Positions 17,922 through 28,800 are shown, counted from the stretch's first letter. The stretch: DNA of 64,000 nt from CBDCYH01 sp965224105 (GCA_965224105.1 CBDCYH010000002.1:620001-684000); one strand, 5' to 3'. The notes: a model not told the origin generated them from the sequence alone. A program made the numbers and translations.

Positions 17922-18668
17922 TTAGGCAATTGCTGCTAAAGTCGCATCGTCCATCTCCATGGTTGAGAAGATGGCCTGCACATCCTGATGATCTTCGATC
18001 TTCTCCAGCAGCCTGGCGATCTTCACAGCCTTGTCGGGTTCTAGTTGCACCGTCGTATTGGCGATCCTCTGAAGAGACGCATCATCAGGAATAATCCCTG
18101 CACCTTCCAATGCAGTTTGCACGGACGAAAACATTTCAACCGGGCAGGTAACCACGAACGAATCCTCATCCTGGACGACGTCTTCGGCGCCGGCGTCTAC
18201 CGCTAATTCGAAAAGTGTTAGTTCATCGGTCTGATTAGCCGGGATGTCAAACACTCCCTTACGATCGAACAGGTAGCCAACGGATCCAGACTGCCCCAGG
18301 CTTCCGCCGGCTTTTGTGAACAGGTGCCTTAGGTCTGCAACCGTTCGGTTTGTGTTCTCGGTAAGCGCCTCAACAAAAATCGCCACTCCATGCGGACCGT
18401 AGCCCTCGTAGGTCGCTTCCACGTAGTCTTGCCCTTCGATCTCGCCCGTGCCACGCTTCACCGCCCGCTCGATGTTGTCCTTGGGCATGTTCTCCGCCTT
18501 GGCCTTTTCGATCGCCAACGCCAACCGCGGATTCATCCCCGCATCTCCGCCACCCTCACGGGACGCAACAGTGATGTCGCGAGAAATCCGCGCCCACACC
18601 TTCGAGCGCCGGGCATCCGTAACACCCTTCTTGCGCTTAATTTTCGACCATTTATTGTGGCCTGCCAT
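17922..18668 (-). CDS. yebC: YebC/TACO1-family protein
   Basis: This 248-residue protein begins with the family signature MAGHNKWSKIKRKKGVTDAR and contains MPKDNIERAVKRGTG and YEGYGPHGVAIFVE, all diagnostic of YebC/TACO1. Members act as translation factors that relieve ribosome stalling on difficult motifs (TACO1 in mitochondria), and were earlier described as DNA-binding regulators. The context with ruvC is widely conserved. The length and start are normal. Confidence 0.95.
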   Translation of the reverse strand: MAGHNKWSKIKRKKGVTDARRSKVWARISRDITVASREGGGDAGMNPRLALAIEKAKAENMPKDNIERAVKRGTGEIEGQDYVEATYEGYGPHGVAIFVEALTENTNRTVADLRHLFTKAGGSLGQSGSVGYLFDRKGVFDIPANQTDELTLFELAVDAGAEDVVQDEDSFVVTCPVEMFSSVQTALEGAGIIPDDASLQRIANTTVQLEPDKAVKIARLLEKIEDHQDVQAIFSTMEMDDATLAAIA

Positions 18669-18751
18669 TCATTTTCCCACTTATGGATAAGAATAAGTAT
18701 ACGCCGGACGACAACCGTTTAGTTTCCAGCACGCAGCTGTCACTCACAGAA

Positions 18752-19153
18752 TCAGACTTTCCGATCCGACGTACGGTACACAAACTTGAGGCCGGACCAG
18801 GTCTCATCAACCGCACAAATTTTCACGTCGACCAACCCGAGCGCAAGACCAAGATCGCGCACCGCTGCTTCATCAGTTTCTACGCCCGAAGATTTTTTAG
18901 GCCATGAAACCCACACCATCCCCGTGTAAGAAATCGCACCGACGCATTTTGGAAACCTGGCAGTGAGTAGCCCATGGTCACCCGCAAACAGGTGGACAAA
19001 ATCCAAGTCTTTTCCGAGACGTTTTAACCACGTCACATCAGGTGCGCCTTCGATTAGGTCCCAATAATTCGCCGGCGGATTAACCACGTGTGCGCGAAAC
19101 CCTTCGCGCAGCCCCAGCTTTGCGAACAGAGCAGTTTTCGAATAACCACTCAT
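18752..19153 (-). CDS. DUF3052 family protein
   Basis: This soluble 133-residue protein matches DUF3052 by its opening MSGYSKTALFAKLGLREG, the PPANYWDLI segment, and the later VWVSWPKKSSGVETD and DLGLALGLVDVKICAVDETWSGLKF. The family is of unknown biochemical role and consists of small single-domain proteins. Its ATG overlaps the stop codon of the upstream PLP enzyme (TGATG), so the two are probably translationally coupled. A functional link to that enzyme is not otherwise supported. Confidence 0.85.
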   Translation of the reverse strand: MSGYSKTALFAKLGLREGFRAHVVNPPANYWDLIEGAPDVTWLKRLGKDLDFVHLFAGDHGLLTARFPKCVGAISYTGMVWVSWPKKSSGVETDEAAVRDLGLALGLVDVKICAVDETWSGLKFVYRTSDRKV

Positions 19154-20304
19154 CAGTCAGACCGGTTTACTGCATCAACCGCTACTGTGCCCGTAACCTC
19201 GCTGTCATTGACAAGAAACATTTCACTCTGGTTGCCGGCAACAACGCATGCGTGGTTGGGTACGATCTGAACGCGATCGCCAATTTCCAGCGTCGAGCCG
19301 CCACGCACGTAAACCCATCCGTGTTCTTCTGACAGGCCTGTGATCCTTGCGTGCGGAAGCGGAGTCATCGTGCGGGGGTTGTACAGCAACGTGCCGTACC
19401 CGTCGGCCATTGCCCCGGTGTCTGTGGTGAGAATTTTTTTGCCAGCGTCCAGGAATATTTTCTGCGAACCGTTTGATTGCGTCTTGATACTCACGACCGT
19501 CGCCAAAACTGTCAGCGAACAGTCAGTCCACTTGGCGGCTCCGAGACCAACCTGGATCGCGTCGTTAAAAATGTAGTTTCCTGGTCTTATCTCGGTAACC
19601 TTCCTGCCTCCGCCTGCATTCTCAAACTGGCTAATCGTTGGTGTTGAACCAATGCTAATCGTGTGTGCAGTTACGCCTACAGATTCCAGGTTTTTCGCGA
19701 ACGCGATCATCCGGTCACGTTCATCAACAGCGTGCATTCGCAGCGTTTCTTTTGCTGATTTCCCGTCTGATGGGCCAGCGTAGGCGTGGCCGGCATGAGT
19801 CAATATTCCCTCGACCGCCAGTCCCGGCAATTCCGAAACCCATTTTGCAAATTCCAGGCTTTCGGGATCATCCCAAACCACGCCGCAGCGGCCGTACCCG
19901 GCGTCTACCTCTATTAAGACCGGCGCAACCTCACCTACCGATCCAAAGAAATCCGATGCACCCTGGGCGGCTTCCCGGGAATCCACACAAAATGTGACCT
20001 TAGCAGTCTCATACAGCGCGGCGATCCGATCCCACTTTTCACGCCCGATAGTCGTGTACGCAATACGGATATTGTCGAACCCATTTGCCGCAAACACCTC
20101 AGCCTCACCGACCTTTGCCACGGTAACTCCCACAGCCCCCGCATCCACCTGCATGCGCGCAAGCTTTGCGGATTTGTGCGTCTTGACGTGCGGTCGCAAA
20201 TCCACCCCTTCGCGGTTTGCCTTCGCCTGCATGGAACGAACATTTTTCTCTAGCCGATCGGCATCGAGGAGAATGCATGGGGTTTGGAGATCGTTGATGT
20301 GCAT
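19153..20304 (-). CDS. PLP-dependent D-threonine aldolase / D-serine dehydratase-like enzyme (alanine racemase fold)
   Basis: This 383-residue enzyme has an N-terminal alanine-racemase-type TIM barrel (about 5-250) and a C-terminal metal-binding domain of the D-serine dehydratase-like family. The opening LQTPCILLDADRLEKNV and the RPHVKTHKSAKLA motif, with the probable PLP lysine Lys41, are diagnostic. Near the C terminus, the PNHACVV motif supplies His and Cys for the metal site. It should cleave D-threonine or D-3-hydroxy amino acids, or dehydrate D-serine; the choice cannot be made by eye. The ATG at 20304 matches the family start, and a longer frame would read through the atpC terminator. 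The stop overlaps the DUF3052 start. Confidence 0.85.
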   Translation of the reverse strand: MHINDLQTPCILLDADRLEKNVRSMQAKANREGVDLRPHVKTHKSAKLARMQVDAGAVGVTVAKVGEAEVFAANGFDNIRIAYTTIGREKWDRIAALYETAKVTFCVDSREAAQGASDFFGSVGEVAPVLIEVDAGYGRCGVVWDDPESLEFAKWVSELPGLAVEGILTHAGHAYAGPSDGKSAKETLRMHAVDERDRMIAFAKNLESVGVTAHTISIGSTPTISQFENAGGGRKVTEIRPGNYIFNDAIQVGLGAAKWTDCSLTVLATVVSIKTQSNGSQKIFLDAGKKILTTDTGAMADGYGTLLYNPRTMTPLPHARITGLSEEHGWVYVRGGSTLEIGDRVQIVPNHACVVAGNQSEMFLVNDSEVTGTVAVDAVNRSD

Positions 20305-20330
20305 CGCGTATAGTGTTGATGATGCAAAAT

Positions 20331-20356
20331 AAAAAAGCCCAACCAGAGTTGGGCTT
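20331..20356 (-). terminator. Rho-independent terminator of atpDC
   Basis: On the minus strand an 8-bp GC-rich stem (AGCCCAAC / GTTGGGCT) with a 4-base loop is followed by a T6 run and further T-rich sequence. It lies 25 bases after the atpC stop and before the D-threonine aldolase-like gene, so the two units are transcribed separately. Confidence 0.9.
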
Positions 20357-20380
20357 CTGAAACTTGCTAAGCTTGTTGGG

Positions 20381-20800
20381 CTATCGACTGCCGACCTGAC
20401 CCATCGCAAGCCTGGCCCGATTCCTGGCACGCTCCAGTTTGCGCTCCAAGGCAGCCCTTTCTTCTGGATCCGAATGTTGCAATGCCTCGAGCGCTCGCTG
20501 CTCGGCTTCTTTTGCGCGATCAACATCGATGTCGTTCGCGGGCTCGGCCGTCTCAGCTAGAACGGTAACGTGGTTATTCACGACTTCCAGAAATCCGCCG
20601 GACGTTGCGAATTCGATCTTGCCGCCGGTGTCACTGGTTACCTGCAGCACGCCGATGTCGAACGCCGCAAGCATCGGGGCGTGGTCGTATAGCACCTCAA
20701 ACGAACCCTGCACACCCGGAGCCTTCACACCACGAGCCTGGCCTTTGAAGACACTGCCGTTGGGCGAGACAATTTCAACCTTGAGCGTTCCCGCGGCCAT
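20381..20800 (-). CDS. atpC: F-type ATP synthase subunit epsilon
   Basis: This 139-residue subunit of the F1 central stalk has the N-terminal beta-sandwich with the typical KVEIVSPNGSVF opening, the LYDHAPMLAAFDIG region and the GGFLEVVNNHVTVLAE motif. A C-terminal helical hairpin (about 88-132), rich in Arg, Glu and Ala, acts as the inhibitory arm in the family. The ATG directly abuts the atpD stop. Only atpD and atpC occur here. Separation of atpDC from the other atp genes is common in Bacteroidota/Chlorobiota relatives. Confidence 0.95.
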   Translation of the reverse strand: MAAGTLKVEIVSPNGSVFKGQARGVKAPGVQGSFEVLYDHAPMLAAFDIGVLQVTSDTGGKIEFATSGGFLEVVNNHVTVLAETAEPANDIDVDRAKEAEQRALEALQHSDPEERAALERKLERARNRARLAMGQVGSR

Positions 20801-22300
20801 TTAGCTAGCCTCCGCCAACATTTTCTCACCGGCTTCAATCACTTCCTCGATCGCGCCTTTGTACATGAACGCTCCTTCCGGCAGATGATCGAGCTCACCA
20901 CTCAGAATCATTTTGAATCCGCGGATGGTGTCGTCAATCTTGACGTACTTACCTGGCGTTCCGGTAAACTGCTCAGCAACAAAGAACGGCTGACTCATGA
21001 AGCGTTGTGCTCTTCGCGCTCGGCCAACAACGAGTTTGTCTTCGTCGCTCAATTCGTCCATCCCGAGGATGGCGATGATGTCCTGCAGCTCCTTGTATCG
21101 CTGCAACAATTCTTTCGTCTCCTGTGCAGTGTTGTAGTGGTCATCTCCGAGAATCCGGGGGTCGAGAATTCGGCTGGTTGAATCGAGAGGATCGATCGCC
21201 GGGTAAATCCCAAGTGAGGAAATCTGCCGGGACAACACCGACGTTGCGTCGAGGTGGGCAAACGTTGTTGCAGGTGCGGGGTCCGTCAAGTCATCAGCAG
21301 GCACGTAGATGGCCTGGACCGATGTGATAGATCCATTCTTGGTTGATGTGATTCTCTCCTGCATCGCACCCATTTCCGTCGCTAGCGTAGGCTGGTAACC
21401 CACCGCGCTCGGCATCCGTCCGAGGAGGGCAGAAACCTCGGAGCCCGCCTGCGTGAAACGGAAGATGTTGTCAACGAAAAACAGTACGTCCTTACCGCCG
21501 AGATCCCTAAAGTATTCTGCAACGGTGAGACCCGACAATGCGACACGTGCGCGCGCTCCCGGCGGCTCATTCATCTGACCGAACACAAGCGCAATATTTG
21601 ATTCCTTAAGCGCGCTCTGGTCAACCTTCGAAAGATCCCAGTCACCCTCTTCCATGGACTTCAGAAAGTCCTCGCCATAATTCACAACGCCACTCTCAAG
21701 CATCTCTCGCAGAAGGTCATTTCCTTCACGCGTTCGCTCGCCAACACCTGCGAACACCGACAAACCTGAGTGCTCTTTCGCGATGTTGTTGATGAGCTCC
21801 ATGATTAGAACAGTCTTGCCTACGCCCGCGCCACCGAATAATCCGATCTTGCCACCTCGGGCGTACGGCTCCAGCAAGTCGACCACCTTGATACCCGTCT
21901 CCAGCATCTCGACGGAGGTCGACAACTCATCAAACGGAGGTGGATCAGCGTGGATCGGTCGTCGTCCGTCGGATTTGGGTTGCGGCAGACCGTCGATCGC
22001 TTTTCCAACAACGTTGAACAGTCGGCCACGGATTGCCTCGCCTGTTGGCATCGCAATTGCCTGACCTGTGTTCTTCACTTCCGTGCCACGCTGGATGCCT
22101 TCCGTCGCATCCATGGCGATAGCCCGCACCCTATTTTCACCAAGGTGTTGCTGCACCTCCAGAACAAGGTCCTCGCCATTGGCGTCTTTGACAACCAGGG
22201 CATCGAGAATATCCGGGACGCTGTCCGACGGGAATTGTACGTCAATAACAGGTCCAACAATCTGCACTACGGATCCAGCGGCGAGAGTCTTTGCTTCCAT
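20801..22300 (-). CDS. atpD: F-type ATP synthase subunit beta
   Basis: This is the catalytic subunit of F1, 499 residues. The Walker A P-loop GGAGVGKT (156-163), the GERTREGNDL segment, the Walker B strand region (ALVFGQMNEPPGARARVALSG is present in full) and the DELSCORE-like segment IIAILGMDELSDEDKL are all intact. It makes ATP from ADP and phosphate using the proton or sodium gradient. The ATG at 22300 gives MEAKTLAAGSVVQIVGPVID, the usual N terminus. A terminator-like hairpin lies 36 bases upstream in the leader. Confidence 0.98.
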   Translation of the reverse strand: MEAKTLAAGSVVQIVGPVIDVQFPSDSVPDILDALVVKDANGEDLVLEVQQHLGENRVRAIAMDATEGIQRGTEVKNTGQAIAMPTGEAIRGRLFNVVGKAIDGLPQPKSDGRRPIHADPPPFDELSTSVEMLETGIKVVDLLEPYARGGKIGLFGGAGVGKTVLIMELINNIAKEHSGLSVFAGVGERTREGNDLLREMLESGVVNYGEDFLKSMEEGDWDLSKVDQSALKESNIALVFGQMNEPPGARARVALSGLTVAEYFRDLGGKDVLFFVDNIFRFTQAGSEVSALLGRMPSAVGYQPTLATEMGAMQERITSTKNGSITSVQAIYVPADDLTDPAPATTFAHLDATSVLSRQISSLGIYPAIDPLDSTSRILDPRILGDDHYNTAQETKELLQRYKELQDIIAILGMDELSDEDKLVVGRARRAQRFMSQPFFVAEQFTGTPGKYVKIDDTIRGFKMILSGELDHLPEGAFMYKGAIEEVIEAGEKMLAEAS

Positions 22301-22335
22301 GTGGAATGGATTAGGGTTGAATGGTAAAACACCTG

Positions 22336-22360
22336 AAAAAATGTGCGCCTGGGCGCCACA
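22336..22360 (-). terminator. Terminator-like hairpin in the atpD leader
   Basis: On the minus strand the arms TGTGGCGCC and GGCGCACA pair with a single bulged G and a 2-base loop, and are followed directly by T6. It sits 36 bases upstream of the atpD start, while the gene to its right is transcribed away. It cannot serve a neighbouring minus-strand gene unless an unseen transcript enters, so a leader attenuator is possible. Confidence 0.45.
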
Positions 22361-22558
22361 AGAGAGACAAAGATACGGTCCCTCTCTTCCATTTATCGGC
22401 TGTGGAACTCACAGGATGCCTCCGGGATCGCAAAGAAACGAGGAAGATTGCCATCGCCTAACGCTCTGCACACGCACTTCAAATTAGACGGGACGGACCG
22501 CGCACCATTCACCTGACTTGAATCGTATCCTGGGAACCAGAGATAACCCGAAACCGAA

Positions 22559-23188
22559 GTGAATCAGAAGAAAAACGAGTTCGCGCTGCAGACCGTTTTG
22601 GTTGTGCTTAGTGTTTTTTTGGCGCTCGCGGTGAACGAGTGGCGGCAGTCATACAACGACAAGAAAGCCGCCCGCCACGCCCTCGAATCTATACAGGATG
22701 AGCTCCTCCGGAACCGAGCCAGCGTGGTCACCGCTCTCGACTATCACACGACTCTCATCGATACGCTCAACCAGATCCAACGCGATCCCAACCCGGCACG
22801 ACCGTCCATCCAGGTTTTTCGTAAGGGATATTTTGCTCCCGCCACGTTGCTGGCCACCTCGTGGCAAGCGGCACGATCAACTGATGCGGTTTCCAACATG
22901 AAGTACTCCGATGTGCTGGCACTGTCTGCGATTTACGAAGAGGGGGAGCGATACAATGAGCAATCCCAACAGACCGGCGAGATCGTGTACAGAACCCTGT
23001 TCGAAGTGGGCCATGAGGGACTGCTTAATAACTACGCAAACCTTACTACAATCTTATCGTCATTCCAGTTTACGGAGTGTTCCCTGCTCGACAACTACAA
23101 CGCGACGCTGTCAACTATAAGCGTGCCGGCAGATACATTAGCTCTCCCCCGACTGTGTTCGTTCATGCTTCGAGCGGTCGAAAGGTGA
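22559..23188 (+). CDS. Membrane-anchored hypothetical protein (DUF6090-like architecture)
   Basis: This 209-residue protein has one N-terminal hydrophobic segment (about 9-25, LQTVLVVLSVFLALAVNEW), then a periplasmic helical domain beginning RQSYNDKKAARHALESIQDEL. The layout (short N-tail, one membrane helix, NEWR, then a helical region) resembles DUF6090-type proteins of Bacteroidota, whose function is unknown. It starts at GTG 22559, and no ATG fits the membrane segment. It is divergent from atpD and 74 bases upstream of the metalloprotease gene, which may be in the same transcript. Confidence 0.65.
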   Translation: MNQKKNEFALQTVLVVLSVFLALAVNEWRQSYNDKKAARHALESIQDELLRNRASVVTALDYHTTLIDTLNQIQRDPNPARPSIQVFRKGYFAPATLLATSWQAARSTDAVSNMKYSDVLALSAIYEEGERYNEQSQQTGEIVYRTLFEVGHEGLLNNYANLTTILSSFQFTECSLLDNYNATLSTISVPADTLALPRLCSFMLRAVER

Positions 23189-23262
23189 AGGCTACGCGCT
23201 TACTCAATGTTGCCGCTTAGACAGCCCACCGTTACTTTGGGGTCGACCAACTGAGTTCCCCT

Positions 23263-25776
23263 ATGAAAGGCATCACCATTTTAGCCACTCTGTGGCTCGC
23301 TCTTCTCCTGCTGTTACCTACAACCGCGATCGCGCAGGAAAAGCTATCCGATTTCACAGCAGATTTCGTTTCCCACCCGGGGTTCATCTCGTATTACGTG
23401 GACACCAGCGAGGACAAGGTCTACCTCCGGCTCGACGAAACCAACGTCGACCTTCTGCACTACGTCTCCCTCCCACGCGGCCTTGGTTCGAACGACATCG
23501 GGCTCGACCGCGGTCTACTCGGACAGGAACGCGTTGTCCGCTTCGAACGGCACGGAAAAAAAGTGTTACTCACCCAACCCAACCTCTACTTCCGAGCCGA
23601 TTCCGATAACCCTGCGGAGCGTAAAGCTGTTAAAGATGCGTTCGCCGAAAGCGTAGTCTGGGGGTTCAACATTGTCGCTGAGGAAGGCGCGTCAATCCTC
23701 ATCGACGCAACAGATTACTTGATGGGCGATGGAATGGGCGTCGCGACTCGGCTGTCCCGCCAAAATCAGGGGTCGTTTAGCCTCGATAAATCGCGCAGCG
23801 CATTCGACGGATCACGATCCAAAGCTTTCCCCGATAACACCGAGCTCGAATCGATTGTAACGTTCACCTCCAAGAATCCCGGTCGGTATGTGCGGGACGT
23901 TGCGGCGAATGCATCAGCCATAACACTCAGCTTTCGTTACTCGTTCGTCAGATTGCCCGAACTAGGCACCTACACACCGCGCGCGATGCATCCCCGCAGC
24001 GGATACTTCGGGGTCTCCTACGTTGACTATGCCACACCCATTGGTGTGCGCAAGGAGAAATCGTTACTGGTACGCCACAAGCTTGAGAAGGTAAACCCGG
24101 ATCAAGAGCGAAGCCGTGTCAAAGAGCCAATCGTTTACTATCTCGATGCGGGTACTCCGGAGCCCGTCCGTTCCGCTCTGCTCGACGGCGCACGTTGGTG
24201 GGCCGACGCGTTCGAAGCAGCAGGTTTCGTCGATGCGTATCGTGTGGAGATGATGCCTGACGGAGCAGATCCCCTGGATGTTCGATACAACGTAATCCAG
24301 TGGGTGCACCGGGCGACACGTGGATGGAGTTACGGCAACGCGGTCACAGATCCGCGAACCGGACAGATACTAAAAGGCCACGTAAGTCTCGGCTCACTTC
24401 GCGTTCGACAAGACTACCTCATCGCGGAAGGCCTGCTGTCGCCATACGCCGACAAAGATTTTTCTGCTGATGATACCGATCCGATGCTCGAGCTAGCCCT
24501 GGCACGAATCCGTCAGCTAAGCGCACACGAGATTGGTCACACGATTGGCCTCGCACACAACTTCGCGGCGTCGGTTAATGATCGTGCGTCTGTTATGGAC
24601 TATCCCGCTCCCCTGGCTACCGTGACAACGGAAGGAACGATGGACATCTCATCGGCCTACGATTCCGGCATTGGCGAATGGGACAAGGTGGCGGTCGCTT
24701 ATGGGTATTCGCAATATAATTCTGCTGATGAGGAGCAAGCCGGCCTGCAGGCAATCCTTGACGCCGCGGACGACGCCGGATTGTACTACATCAGCGATAC
24801 CGATGCGCGTCCGCTTGGTGGCGCACATCCGCGTGCGCACCTGTGGGATAATGGCACGCATGTCGTCGACGCCCTGGAGAACGAGATGGACGTCCGCCGT
24901 GTCGCGCTGGATCGCTTTGGTAAGAACGTCATCGAATCAGACAAACCACTCGCGATGATTGAGGAAGCGCTCGTGCCGTTGTACCTCCGGCACCGATTCC
25001 AGATTGAAGCGGTGAGCAAGCTGGTTGGCGGAATTGATTATGCGTACGCGATGCGGGATGAAGACACGCGTGCCACTGTGATTGATGTGAGCGAACAACG
25101 CCGTGCCGTCGATGCACTGTTGGATGTGCTGAAACCCGATGCGCTTGCAATTCCGGATGACATGCTGTCACTCATCCTGCCCAGGCCCCCGAGCTATCCG
25201 CGCACGCGCGAGTTGTTCGACCGATACACCGGCATGGCGTTCGACATGTACTCTCCTGCCGAGGTGGTTGCAGAGATGGTGTTCAGCGTATTGTTGCATC
25301 CGCAGCGCGGCGCCCGTCTTGTGCAGCAGCACGATTTTGATGCTGATCAGCTGAGTCTGCGCGAGATGCTCAACAGGACAACGCGATCAGTGTTTGGCAG
25401 TGGGCAGTCAGCCTCCGCATACGAAGCCGAGCTCGGGCGGATTGTACAGCAGGTTTACGTCGAGTCGCTGATTGATGTGGCGAACGCCGCAGGTGCTGCG
25501 CCCTCCGTGCGCGCCCGCGCGATGTCGCAGCTCGAGCAGATAAGCGTACTGCTTGACGACGAGGCTACGAGTGACGGTGAGGCAGTCGCGCACAAGACCA
25601 GTCTGTCGCGACTGATCGAGCGTTTTCTGTTTCGTCAGTATGGCGATGCCCCTTCCCGCTCGGCGGTGGAGACCCCTCCGGGGTCCCCGATTGGCTCAGG
25701 TGTTGGGGTGAGCGCGCGGGGCGAATTTATTCGGGCGCTCCGAAGGGTGGATGAGGTGTGTGCGGTGGGTGGATGA
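23263..25776 (+). CDS. Secreted zinc-dependent metalloprotease (DUF5117/DUF4953-type metzincin)
   Basis: This 837-residue exported protein has a signal peptide ending TAIAQ (about 25). An N-terminal beta domain (about 30-290, DUF5117-like: VDLLHYVSLPRGLGSNDIGLD) precedes the catalytic domain with the extended zinc motif HEIGHTIGLAH (His422, Glu423, His426, His432). A Met-turn follows in SVMDYP, placing it in the metzincin clan. A long helical C-terminal region follows (about 560-830). Such proteases are frequent and large in Bacteroidota and Rhodothermota; their substrates are unknown. The gene is convergent with the T9SS protein, with only 60 bp between. Confidence 0.9.
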   Translation: MKGITILATLWLALLLLLPTTAIAQEKLSDFTADFVSHPGFISYYVDTSEDKVYLRLDETNVDLLHYVSLPRGLGSNDIGLDRGLLGQERVVRFERHGKKVLLTQPNLYFRADSDNPAERKAVKDAFAESVVWGFNIVAEEGASILIDATDYLMGDGMGVATRLSRQNQGSFSLDKSRSAFDGSRSKAFPDNTELESIVTFTSKNPGRYVRDVAANASAITLSFRYSFVRLPELGTYTPRAMHPRSGYFGVSYVDYATPIGVRKEKSLLVRHKLEKVNPDQERSRVKEPIVYYLDAGTPEPVRSALLDGARWWADAFEAAGFVDAYRVEMMPDGADPLDVRYNVIQWVHRATRGWSYGNAVTDPRTGQILKGHVSLGSLRVRQDYLIAEGLLSPYADKDFSADDTDPMLELALARIRQLSAHEIGHTIGLAHNFAASVNDRASVMDYPAPLATVTTEGTMDISSAYDSGIGEWDKVAVAYGYSQYNSADEEQAGLQAILDAADDAGLYYISDTDARPLGGAHPRAHLWDNGTHVVDALENEMDVRRVALDRFGKNVIESDKPLAMIEEALVPLYLRHRFQIEAVSKLVGGIDYAYAMRDEDTRATVIDVSEQRRAVDALLDVLKPDALAIPDDMLSLILPRPPSYPRTRELFDRYTGMAFDMYSPAEVVAEMVFSVLLHPQRGARLVQQHDFDADQLSLREMLNRTTRSVFGSGQSASAYEAELGRIVQQVYVESLIDVANAAGAAPSVRARAMSQLEQISVLLDDEATSDGEAVAHKTSLSRLIERFLFRQYGDAPSRSAVETPPGSPIGSGVGVSARGEFIRALRRVDEVCAVGG

Positions 25777-25836
25777 CAACATGCAGTCGCCAAATTTCGA
25801 TAAGAACCGATAAGCTCAAATCATTTCGCAACGTCT

Positions 25837-28800
25837 TTATTTAGTGACAACTAGTTGCCTACTATCGATAAATGAACCATCCAAGTATGCTTTGATAAAA
25901 TACACACCATTGGGTAAAGCGGAAGTCGCAATGGAAAAGCTTTTCGAACCAGCTGCTGTTTGAATCTCGTCAGCAATTGTCGTGATTTTCCTTCCGGCCA
26001 GATCGAACATGACAATTCTAATTATCCCGTCTCGGTTAGTAGTGATCCTGATATTGGCGTTAGTCTTTGCCGGATTGGGGTAAACTGGATCAAAAACTAG
26101 ACGTTCGGTGGGGGCAATCACCACCTCTCCAGTCTCCAGTTTTTCCATTATGCCTTGTGAGTCGACATTAAAGAGTGTGATTGTGTGCACACCATGTACC
26201 GGATTCTTAAATCTGTGGTTGTAGGTTCGAATTCCAGCCCGAGTTGGAACAGCCGTTGATACATGTACGATTTCAGTCTTGTCTCCAAATAGATCATGTT
26301 CAATTCTAAAGCCTTCAGTGTCCGACTCGGCAAATGTCGTCCAAGAGACTACAACGGCGTCTTGATCATAAACAACATTAAATTCCGCCAGCGCGACTGG
26401 TAAACTAATTTCTCTAGATTCCCACTCGTTTAGAAATCCAAGACTTGCAACTTCAGTGTCGCGTAGGCTCCATCCGGCAACGACAATGGCATGGCCTGAT
26501 CCAAACGCACTGAGGTGCACGTCAATAGTCGCATCTCCTTCTTTAGTCAAACTTTGTGACCCGAGGCGCGCGACAAGCGGGTTTGCATCGACTCCTCCAA
26601 CCAAGATTACATCACGATCTCTCACGCGATCGATTAAGGCGGAAGTATCCCAATTCTCAACGATTTCTTGTCGTGATTCTGGAATCTCAATAATGTTAGC
26701 TATGTCGGCTGCAACAAGCGAATCGGCTCTTGGTGATACTAAGACAACCGTGTTCCAGTCAACCATTGACCAATCAGTAACAGGTGCTTGGGAAGACGAC
26801 AGTATTGCCTGTGGAACCACAAAAAATACTTTTTGCTGGAATCTAGGTGGGACAACAAGTGTGCCGTCTTGATTGGAAACGAACGACTTAATACCCCAAG
26901 CCCCAAAAGGTCCTTCTGGTATGGACAACGTTAAACTGTGGTCACCATTGTTCACATCGGTGAGCGTGACAACCTGTGCATTTCGACCGTCAGGTCTCAT
27001 CGCAAGGACAGGTACGATGTTGTTTACACTTTGCAGACCACTCGCTCGAAAAGATACCTCAACACGTTGCCCTGGTCTAGCGATGTCGACCGAGCTTGCT
27101 ATTTCATCCAGAACGCCAAACGGCGTGACTGAATATTCTAATGAGTATTCCCTTTTAGTCGCTATTGAGCCTAGATCTCCGGTCAAAGAGCATTGAATTG
27201 TAGCACGCCTGGAAGCTTCATCTTCACCGCTAGCATAGTGATGAAACCAATCGATTGGTACTGAGATATCGAGTTCGACGACTTGTCTTGACTTTGAACG
27301 CAACACAGCGGGTAATCCGCTAATCGGCCCTCCCTGGAATCCAGTATTCGCAAGGCTGCAATGTAATGACGGATCGATGAAATCAATGTCATAGTGGTTT
27401 GAAATAACCAATGGTACATTATTGTCAACACCCAACTTTAAGGATGTAAAACCAGCGTTAGTTTTCACAGAGATACGGTCACCCCGTTTCAAAGAGTGAA
27501 GTGCAGTTGACGCACCTTCAAATGCCGCGATTCCTGTATTTACAAAACTGCCATAATTCGCCCAGTCCGCAGCACGAGAATTCAACTCCGGGATCAGGTT
27601 ATTATCAATGACGTTTGCCAAGTAATCAAGATCATCCGGCCGGAACCCCAGCCACCATTTTGTGACTGTTGGAATGTCTGCATTGCCTATTCTGCTTACA
27701 TACCAGTGGTCAACAGCCTTAGATTCTAGCAGAAGACCATATAACAACTGAAAGTATTTGGCGGTTATTTCGTCATATAGATGACTTGCTCTCGTTAAAT
27801 CCTCAACACTGTGGGAGGCTGCTGAATGAAAGGTCGAAAGTTCGGAAATCTGTTTTTCAAGTTTTGTGGCAGTTTCGAAAATTGCTTCATGGTGCGCATC
27901 ATAAAGCCATGCATACGTTGATATTTCCTCGTCTATCTCGCCAAAACCGGAAAATTCGGATATCCTTTCCGCCGTCTCATCAACTATCAATCCGCCAACA
28001 ACACCTCGCCAAGCAGCAAGAAACTTATCTCCTGCAACAGCTGCTTTTGTTAGGTCTCCTGTCTCAGCTGCGTCGATAAACTCGCCATAAAGAATAGCCA
28101 ACTCTACCAACTCGCTTGATTCGTGAATCCTATCGACAAGGCCTATTGCTTTGTCAACGGCCGGCATGTTGACCAAAGACTCCATCGTCCGAAACGTTTC
28201 GAGGTCGCCACCTAAGTACTCCTGAGCGAGGGCAAGTTGCTCGATCATATTGTCATTTAGATGACTAAGCTTAGCATTGTCATAAAGTTCTTTGGCTGCA
28301 CTCCAGAGAAGACTGGTGGCTGTCGTGCCATGGCTAACTCTTGCTTTGGCGGTCTCTTTGGCTGCCCAGAAAGCGAAGTTTCCAAGCTGGACCCGATCAA
28401 CTTTCCTTTTGGATACAAGGCCGTGTAATAACGGTGACGTAAACATGGCGACGTCGTGCCACCATTGGTTGGGGTCAAAGAAGTCAATAAACTCCATCAA
28501 CTCAGATGTTCGACTTGCAATACCACCCGAAAATCGTCTCTCCCACCATCCCTGTCGGTAGAGTATATCGGCTGTTTCGAGATTAGGTACCAAGTTGTTT
28601 TTGGTTGGCACTGGGTTATGTCCAGTGAACGGCAAGACAAAATCGTTTCCGAATTCGTAGAGAGTATACTCGTCACCTCCAAGACTCAAGTTTATGGGAG
28701 AGTGCGCTTCACCATATAACTGACTGATTGTCGACGGCGCCTCCGTAATACTAAACGGCCCCCATGCCCTTGCGTTATTGTTCTCATTCTCTGCTTCGTC

